This document shows positions 58,134 to 64,000 of a stretch of 64,000 nt of DNA, piece by piece. The translations under genes and the position numbers were made by a program. Source of the DNA: Rhizobium sp. BK251. GTDB lineage: Bacteria; Pseudomonadota; Alphaproteobacteria; Rhizobiales; Rhizobiaceae. The notes beneath the pieces are model-generated. The model ran no database searches. It was not told where the DNA came from and worked only from the letters and a program-made list of their open reading frames with translations. The stretch lies in NCBI RefSeq assembly GCF_004345245.1, contig NZ_SLUQ01000007.1, forward strand, positions 434,001-498,000, written 5' to 3'. Every line of letters starts with the position of its first letter. Position 1 is the stretch's first letter.

Positions 58134-60776
58134 ATGGCAAGATTACCCACGAAGTTCGATATCAGCCAGCAGCCCTCGGGGCGCTCCGGGCGTCAGATCG
58201 CAGAATACGACACGTCCGGCTTTGGCCGTGGTCTGGCAAGTCTCGGCGGGTCTATCTCGGCCCTTGGCGAGGATCTGAAGCGCCAGCAGAACACGGTGGA
58301 TCTTGCGCGCGCGGAAGCGGCCAAGGCCCAAGGGTTCATCGACGTGGAGAACACATTCTCCAACGATGGCGACTATTCGACGTTCAACCAGCGTGCTCCG
58401 AAGCAGACCGGCGATATCGTCGACAAGTCCGCCAACCTGATCCGCGACCCACAGATGCGCGAGCGCTGGAAGCTTGGCGCCCAGACCGATGCGGCCCGGG
58501 TCAACGACTCCATTGGAGACAAGGCGCGCTCGCTTGGAAAACAGGCAGAGACCGTGGCGTTCGACGATGCTCTTGAAACCAACCGGCGCATCTATGTGGA
58601 CCCGAACAGCTCGGAAGCCGCAAGGACGAAGGCACGCGCCGATATCGAGGGCGCTATCGCCACCGGCGAGAAGAGTGGCCTGCTGACGCCAGATCAGGCT
58701 TCAGCCCGTCGCGACAAGTTCGTGAGGAACGCAGATTTCAACCGTGCCAAGCTTGAAGCTGAACGCGATCCAAGCCAGTTCAGGCCGGGTAACGTCGTCG
58801 ATCGTATCGTGGGAGCGGAAAGCGGCGGCAATGCGAACGCCAAGAATCCGAACTCTTCTGCCACCGGAGCGGGTCAGTTCATCGACTCCACGTGGCTGGC
58901 GACGGCCAAGGCCCACCGCCCAGATCTGTTCAATGGACGCACGGCAGAGGAGGTTCTCGCGCTTCGGAATGACAAGGCTCTCTCCAAGGAGATGACGGCC
59001 TACCTCGCCAACGACAACGCGCAATTCCTCCGCAACCAAGGCATTCAGCCGACCGACGGCGATATCTATCTCGCCCATTTTCTTGGGCCCAGAGGCGCGG
59101 CGCAGGTCCTGAAAGCAGACCCCAGCGCTTCGGTCGCAAGCATCGTGGGCCAGGATGCTGTTGACGCCAACCCGTTCCTTAAGGGCATGAGCGCCGCCGA
59201 CGTGCGGGCATGGTCAAACAAGAAGATGGGTTCCGAGGCCCCAGCCTATTTCAAGAACCTCTCTCCTGAGGAACAGCAGGTCGTATTCAATCAGGCCGAG
59301 TCTCGCCAGCGCGAGATGGCCGTCGAGCAGCGCGGCAACATCGAAACGGTCGTCCAGAACGCTCCTACCGCCATCCAGAACACCGGAACCTACAGCGGGG
59401 CCATTCCAACCCGCACAGAGTTCATGGACGCCTACGGGGCGCAGGATGGCAACGAGCGATATGACAAGTTCTCGGCCGCTCTGGAGGTAAGCCAGCAGGC
59501 ATACAACTTCCGAACCATGTCGGCCGACGACATACAGGCCATGGTCAACGAGGCCAAGCCCACATCGAGCGGCAATGACGCTGCACTTCAGGCGGCGCGC
59601 TATGACGCCTTGAACAGCGCGGCCACCACCACCCTTGCGGCTCGCCGGGCTGATCCGGCCACCTACACGCAGCAGGCGTTCCCGAATGTCGCCCGGGCTT
59701 GGAGCGATGCCGCCAATACGGGCAACTATCAGGCGGCATTGAACGCCACGGCGACCGCCCAGCAGCAGCTCGGCATCACGGACATGAAGCTGCTTCCAAA
59801 GGCTGTTGCCGATCAGGCTGTTACGACGTTCAAGAACCCGGAAGCGACGGATGATCAACGGCTTGCGGCGGTCAACTCGCTTGTATTTTCCACGCCTGAC
59901 CCTACGCAACGCCAGGCCGTCTTCAATCAGTTGGTCGACGCCGGTCTCCCGGCCATGACCGAAGGTGCTGTGGAAGCAGCGGCGCGTGGGGACTCTGGCG
60001 CGGCCAATCGTCTGCTGCAGGCCGCATTGACCGACACCGGCAAGCTTCCGATGTCCGGCGACGTCAAGCCAGCCGATATCGACGATCAGCTCTACTCGTC
60101 CGTCTGGGCGCCTGGAGCGATCGGCGATGCATCCTATGGCGTGGCCTATGGAGATACGGCAAGCCTTGAGCGTGCGCAGCGCGGCGGCGAACTGATGAAG
60201 AAGGCCGTCCAGCTTCGTGTCTCTCAGGGGCAGGATCTGGAGACCGCCGTCGCCGGTGCTTCCAAGGATCTGTTCGGCGACATGAAGGTCTACGACGGCA
60301 GCTATGGTGTGAACGCCAACCTTCCGGTCCCAAGCGATACGGATGAAGACACGCTCTACAGCGGGCTGAATTCGGCCAAGACATCGTTCAAGGCCGCACT
60401 TGAACTTCAGCGCCAGCGGGTCATCGACGGTTCCAAGGCCGATGTCGCCGATGGCGGCCGCGCCATCATCGATCAGTCCACGCAGAACCGCATTGATGAC
60501 ATCCTTGAAAACGGGGTGTTCGTCGTCTCCGGCGATGGCGTCGGCCTTCGCGATCCATACACCGGCCAGTTCGTACCGGGAGCGGATGGAGTCACTCCGC
60601 TGTCGATCCCGCTGCAGACGATCCTAGATCTGGGGACGCAGGTCTCGCATAACACAGGCGGCGCTGCAGCGGGTGGAAGCTTGGAAAACTCGGGGCCATT
60701 GGTCATCGACATTCGCGGTGGTGACACCAATCTGCGCGGCCGGCGCGACCAGGACGTGAAGACGTACAAACCATGA
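58134..60776 (+). CDS. Internal virion protein with lytic muramidase domain (gp16-like)
   Basis: 880 residues from ATG 58134 (TTG 58128 possible). A muramidase/SLT-like domain lies at about 220-335: VVDRIVGAESGGNANAKNPN (active Glu in GAESGG), then GAGQFIDSTWLATAKAH. The large C-terminal part is Ala/Gln/Asp rich. It would be ejected and cut peptidoglycan locally so DNA can enter. It follows the gp14-like gene. Confidence 0.85.
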   Translation: MARLPTKFDISQQPSGRSGRQIAEYDTSGFGRGLASLGGSISALGEDLKRQQNTVDLARAEAAKAQGFIDVENTFSNDGDYSTFNQRAPKQTGDIVDKSANLIRDPQMRERWKLGAQTDAARVNDSIGDKARSLGKQAETVAFDDALETNRRIYVDPNSSEAARTKARADIEGAIATGEKSGLLTPDQASARRDKFVRNADFNRAKLEAERDPSQFRPGNVVDRIVGAESGGNANAKNPNSSATGAGQFIDSTWLATAKAHRPDLFNGRTAEEVLALRNDKALSKEMTAYLANDNAQFLRNQGIQPTDGDIYLAHFLGPRGAAQVLKADPSASVASIVGQDAVDANPFLKGMSAADVRAWSNKKMGSEAPAYFKNLSPEEQQVVFNQAESRQREMAVEQRGNIETVVQNAPTAIQNTGTYSGAIPTRTEFMDAYGAQDGNERYDKFSAALEVSQQAYNFRTMSADDIQAMVNEAKPTSSGNDAALQAARYDALNSAATTTLAARRADPATYTQQAFPNVARAWSDAANTGNYQAALNATATAQQQLGITDMKLLPKAVADQAVTTFKNPEATDDQRLAAVNSLVFSTPDPTQRQAVFNQLVDAGLPAMTEGAVEAAARGDSGAANRLLQAALTDTGKLPMSGDVKPADIDDQLYSSVWAPGAIGDASYGVAYGDTASLERAQRGGELMKKAVQLRVSQGQDLETAVAGASKDLFGDMKVYDGSYGVNANLPVPSDTDEDTLYSGLNSAKTSFKAALELQRQRVIDGSKADVADGGRAIIDQSTQNRIDDILENGVFVVSGDGVGLRDPYTGQFVPGADGVTPLSIPLQTILDLGTQVSHNTGGAAAGGSLENSGPLVIDIRGGDTNLRGRRDQDVKTYKP

Positions 60777-62629
60777 GCTTCAGTTTCATTCCGGCTCCGC
60801 GCGGCGGGGTAATGACAGACAGCGACCTGGCGGTGTCGGCACTCGATCAGCCGATGTCGCTTGGCTCGACGTTCTGGGATCAGGCCAAGGGCGGGGTTGT
60901 CGAAAGCTTCGGCCTTGGTACAGGGATCAGGAACTTCTCCACTCCTGAGGCCGCCCCTCCTGAAGCGGATGGCTGGCTTTCGGAAACGCTGCAATCGATC
61001 AACCGCGCGATCGATCCGTCCGTCCTGCTCCGTCGCGCGCTCGGCACGTCCTATGACGGGTCGGCCACGATCACCGAGGACCAGTACAAGCGCTCGCCTT
61101 CCTATAGGGCGGACGTTCCATGGTCCGAGGGGATGACGGATGAACGGGCTGCTTCGCTTGCCGAGCAGGACGATATCCGCAAGGTCCGCGACTTCTATGC
61201 CCAGAAGCGTCCGATCACGGCCTTCTTCGGCAATCTCGGCGGTCAGGCCATCGACCCGATCAACTACATCCCGATCTTCGGAGAGGTGGTGCAGGCGGCG
61301 AACGTCGCGCGCTTCGGCCGCATCGCTGGACGGGCCGTGACGGCGGCAGGGGACGCAGCGGCCAACACGGCGCTTGCCGGCCTCACCACGGCACCGGTCA
61401 GGGAACAGCTTGGAGATGACGTCTCCTGGCAGTCGACGGTTTCGCAGATCGCCATGGCCGCGCTCATCGGTGGGGCCTTCGGCGCTGTGCATGGCCGCTT
61501 CGGGCGGGCATCGCCTGCGGAACTTAGGGCCGATGCAGAGGCCAAACTCGCCACCTTGGACAATGTCCAATCGTCTCGTGTTGCCCTGAATGACGCATTG
61601 GACGGCATGATCCGGGAAGGCGAAGTGAACCTGTCGCGGGCAAGCTCCGGCTATGCCGACAACCTGTCGCGTGAAGTGGGGCGCCTCTCCGAGGCATACG
61701 ACTCCGTTCGCACCAACCCGACCGGACCGACACGCGATCCGCTGGTTTCGATTACGCCTGACGACATTGACGGCATGATCGTGTCGCGAGGCGCTTTCAG
61801 GGATGTGAACGAAGTCGAGTTCAGCAAGCGGGGCTGGGGGCTTGTCAAGGTCATCTGGGGCCACGGTGACAAAAGCAAGGAGCCGCCAGAGTTTCAGGTT
61901 TCGAAAGAGGATATCGTGGATCTGCCGAATGTGGTCCGCGATTATGAGCCTTCGTCTGTCAGTGAAGACGGGCTTCGCCGTGAATGGCGCATAGAGCGCA
62001 ACGGCAGGACGGTTGTCTACGCAGACACGATGATGGGTGATAACGGTCGCCATCTGGTGACGACCTACATCGACAAGCCAAAGGCTGGAAAAGAGGCAAG
62101 AGCCTTGTCGGAGAGGAGGCCGCCGGTCTCGCCCGGATCCCGCCCACAGGCTGGTGACCTCGTGGGGGATACTGCCGGGGACCGTTCGATTGGCACCCCC
62201 GAAGCCGGGCGAGACGTGCCGGCAGAAGGGAATATAGCGCCTTCCGCCGTATTAGACAACAACGTCGACAAGCCTGTGGCCGCCAACGGTATGCCGGCCG
62301 CCGTCACGGAACCAGTCCAGCAGATCGGCGCGACACAGCGCCCCGCTGCGCCGATCGATACCCGCGTTCCTCAAACGCCAGTCGATCCTGCCGTCAACGA
62401 CGCCGCAAAGCGCGTTGGCAAGCCCGAAGGTTCAAAGGCCCTGGCCGAGCAGTATCGGGTCAATCCGGAGACCGGAGAGTTCCCGGAGATGGCCGACATC
62501 GACCAGCTTCGCGCCGAAGGCCGCCTGACGGAAGAAGACATCGCCGCGCTCGACGAGGCGGACGAGACGATCAAGACCGCCAACGCCTATGGCGAAGCCC
62601 TGAAATCCTTTGCTTCATGTGTGATCTAG
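60773..62629 (+). CDS. Internal virion protein with PBECR-type nuclease-like domain
   Basis: 618 residues. The N-terminal 300 residues are helical (WLSETLQSINRAIDPSVLLR) with a hydrophobic patch (AALIGGAFGAVHGRFG), typical of ejection proteins. Residues about 345-437 (EFSKRGWGLVKVIWGHGDKS, then YEPSSVSEDGLRREWRIERN, then GRHLVTTYIDKP) resemble the PBECR group of phage Barnase/EndoU/colicin-like nucleases; H364 would be catalytic. The tail (about 440-560) is proline-rich and disordered. It fits the polyvalent-protein idea: a virion protein that brings an effector domain into the cell. Confidence 0.65.
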   Translation: MSFSFIPAPRGGVMTDSDLAVSALDQPMSLGSTFWDQAKGGVVESFGLGTGIRNFSTPEAAPPEADGWLSETLQSINRAIDPSVLLRRALGTSYDGSATITEDQYKRSPSYRADVPWSEGMTDERAASLAEQDDIRKVRDFYAQKRPITAFFGNLGGQAIDPINYIPIFGEVVQAANVARFGRIAGRAVTAAGDAAANTALAGLTTAPVREQLGDDVSWQSTVSQIAMAALIGGAFGAVHGRFGRASPAELRADAEAKLATLDNVQSSRVALNDALDGMIREGEVNLSRASSGYADNLSREVGRLSEAYDSVRTNPTGPTRDPLVSITPDDIDGMIVSRGAFRDVNEVEFSKRGWGLVKVIWGHGDKSKEPPEFQVSKEDIVDLPNVVRDYEPSSVSEDGLRREWRIERNGRTVVYADTMMGDNGRHLVTTYIDKPKAGKEARALSERRPPVSPGSRPQAGDLVGDTAGDRSIGTPEAGRDVPAEGNIAPSAVLDNNVDKPVAANGMPAAVTEPVQQIGATQRPAAPIDTRVPQTPVDPAVNDAAKRVGKPEGSKALAEQYRVNPETGEFPEMADIDQLRAEGRLTEEDIAALDEADETIKTANAYGEALKSFASCVI

Positions 62630-64000
62630 ATGGCTGACAACGACTTCGTGCGCTCTTCCTGCTATGCCGCCGCGGCCAATGCGGCCGAGGCTGCTGGCGC
62701 CAAGCTGAGCGACCGTGACCTTGCCGCAGCCTACAGACAGGCGGCAGAGGAGAAGGCACGTCTCAAGGCCTCAGGCGTGACGGACAACGTTGCTGACCGG
62801 ATCAAGGGCATCGCAGAGGCGACTGCCGAGCGGACGCGCATCGCTGCCGCCCTGCAGAAGAAACATGCCGCCCTGAACATCCTCGCCCGCGACCGCCTCG
62901 AGCAGACAATCGACGCGTTCCAGAAGGCGGGGCTATCCCCGAGGGACTCGATCCTCGCCGTCATGGAGGGGTCGCAACAGGGGATCGCCGGAGCTCGGGA
63001 CTCGGTCCATGCCCGCCGTCTCGGCTATGAGGCCCGCTTCGTCGGTGGGATGATGTCAGAGATCCAGAAGAACCGACCGCATCTGGTCAACGTGCTCGCC
63101 GACAAGCGTCTCTCCGACGACGTCTTCCGCGAGATGGGCGAGCTTCGTGAAGGTGGGAAGCCCGGTGTAACCGGCAATGACGACGCCAAGTATCTCGCCA
63201 GCGTCTTCGCCAAGCACGTCGAAGCCAGCCGGACGGATCTCAACCGCCTTGGCGCATCCATTGGAAAGCTCGATGGCTGGGCAGGGGCCCAGGTCCATGA
63301 CGACATGAAGATGATGAGGGCCGGCAAGGAAGCGTGGGTGGAACAGGTTTCGCCATTGCTCGATCTGAGCCGAACCTTTCCGGATGCTGTCACCGGCGAT
63401 GAGGTCCGCGGTATCCTTGGCGATATCTACGACACCATCATCACCGGCGTTCCGAACAAGGCGACGGCCAAGGAGAAGGGCCAGCGGGTCAACCCGGCCA
63501 ACCTCGCCAAGTCGCTCGGCAAGACTCGCGTGCTGCATTTCAAGGATGCGGAGAGCGCCATCGCCTACCGGGATGCATTCGGCTACGGCAATTCGATCTA
63601 TGGCATCATGGCCCACCAGCGCAGGGCGGCCAACCTCGCAGCCCAGATGGACATGTTCGGGCCGAACCCGGAAGTCATGTTCAACAGCCTCGTCGAGAGC
63701 CAGCGCCGCAAGCTCAGGGATAATCCGGGCCTCTCTCCCGAGGAGAAGGTCAAGGCCATCCAGAAGCTCAATGCCGACGCCGGCCCGCTGCGGAGCGCCT
63801 TCGATGTCATGTCCGGCGCGATCTCGCGTCCAGGCAACGTCAACGCGGCCAAGATCAGCAACGACATCAGGGCCGTCCAGAGCATGGCAAAGCTTGGCGG
63901 TGCGGTCCTGACGGCCATGCCGACCGACGTGGTTGGCGCGGCGCAGGCATCCATGTTCCGAGGCAATGGCTTTTTCAATGGGATGGTCAAGCAGATCGGC
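62630..64000 (+). CDS. Internal virion/ejection protein (partial, runs off the window)
   Basis: Frame open from ATG 62630 to the last base, 457 codons. The start is ADNDFVRSSCYAAAANAAEA; long helices follow (AATAERTRIAAALQKKH-type, YEARFVGGMMSEIQKNRPHL), with late AAKISNDIRAVQSMAKLGGA and hydrophobic LTAMPTDVVGA. This is the usual make-up of a large podovirus ejection protein, here probably the largest. The stop is outside the window. Confidence 0.75.
   Translation, partial: MADNDFVRSSCYAAAANAAEAAGAKLSDRDLAAAYRQAAEEKARLKASGVTDNVADRIKGIAEATAERTRIAAALQKKHAALNILARDRLEQTIDAFQKAGLSPRDSILAVMEGSQQGIAGARDSVHARRLGYEARFVGGMMSEIQKNRPHLVNVLADKRLSDDVFREMGELREGGKPGVTGNDDAKYLASVFAKHVEASRTDLNRLGASIGKLDGWAGAQVHDDMKMMRAGKEAWVEQVSPLLDLSRTFPDAVTGDEVRGILGDIYDTIITGVPNKATAKEKGQRVNPANLAKSLGKTRVLHFKDAESAIAYRDAFGYGNSIYGIMAHQRRAANLAAQMDMFGPNPEVMFNSLVESQRRKLRDNPGLSPEEKVKAIQKLNADAGPLRSAFDVMSGAISRPGNVNAAKISNDIRAVQSMAKLGGAVLTAMPTDVVGAAQASMFRGNGFFNGMVKQIG

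Overview
The window comes from the chromosome of an alphaproteobacterium of the rhizobial group (Sinorhizobium/Ensifer/Rhizobium-like; genus not certain). The evidence is GC-rich coding, a napEFDABC operon, an rlmB / tRNA-Tyr / tRNA-Gly order, and ATGA-coupled operons. Bases 1 to about 21,975 are host DNA. Bases about 21,976 to 64,000 are the left part of a temperate phage (prophage) whose right end lies outside the window.

Host part. A sugar or sugar-acid uptake and catabolism cluster (20-7765) holds an enolase-superfamily (mandelate racemase type) dehydratase, a GntR/FadR regulator, a binding-protein ABC importer (binding protein, two permeases, ATPase), a decayed second enolase-superfamily gene and an RraA/HMG-aldolase-like protein. 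The periplasmic nitrate reductase operon napEFDABC (8174-12624) follows, with an unusually short napF. On the opposite strand is a two-gene ethanolamine unit (12807-16240): a zinc alcohol dehydrogenase coupled by ATGA to a single-chain EutB-EutC ethanolamine ammonia-lyase that carries a twin-arginine leader. Then come a GlsB/YeaQ-type membrane protein, a small hypothetical gene, an AraC regulator divergent from a Gal80-like Gfo/Idh/MocA protein, a small exported protein, a KTSC-domain protein, rlmB with its terminator, tRNA-Tyr(GTA) and tRNA-Gly(TCC).

Prophage. A tyrosine integrase lies 49 bp past tRNA-Gly and reads toward it, so integration into that tRNA is likely. The leftward operon (22,025-32,689) holds the integrase, a J-domain protein, many small accessory proteins, a DUF4942/methyltransferase, RecT and a PD-(D/E)XK exonuclease. 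The control region (32,690-34,204) holds a LexA-type cleavable repressor, a Cro-like gene, and four copies of an operator ATGGG-N6-CCCAT, two at each of two divergent promoters. The rightward early operon (34,001-43,834) holds a GIY-YIG protein, many small genes, a RuvC-like resolvase, a SNF2-type helicase, a DNA methyltransferase, a DnaB-like helicase and a DnaA domain-IV-like protein. A phage tRNA-Asn(GTT) is followed by an Acb2/Tad1-type protein, predicted to sequester cyclic nucleotide signals of host immunity.

The late region (44,511 onward) is podovirus-like: spike-base-like protein, P22/Sf6-type small terminase, large terminase, an HNH-AP2 homing endonuclease, T7-type portal, scaffold, capsid, tail tubular A and B, and internal virion proteins. 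The latter include a muramidase-bearing protein and one with a PBECR-type nuclease-like domain. No phage RNA polymerase, holin or endolysin is seen before the window ends inside an ejection-protein gene. All functional calls come from reading the translated sequence; no database search was run.
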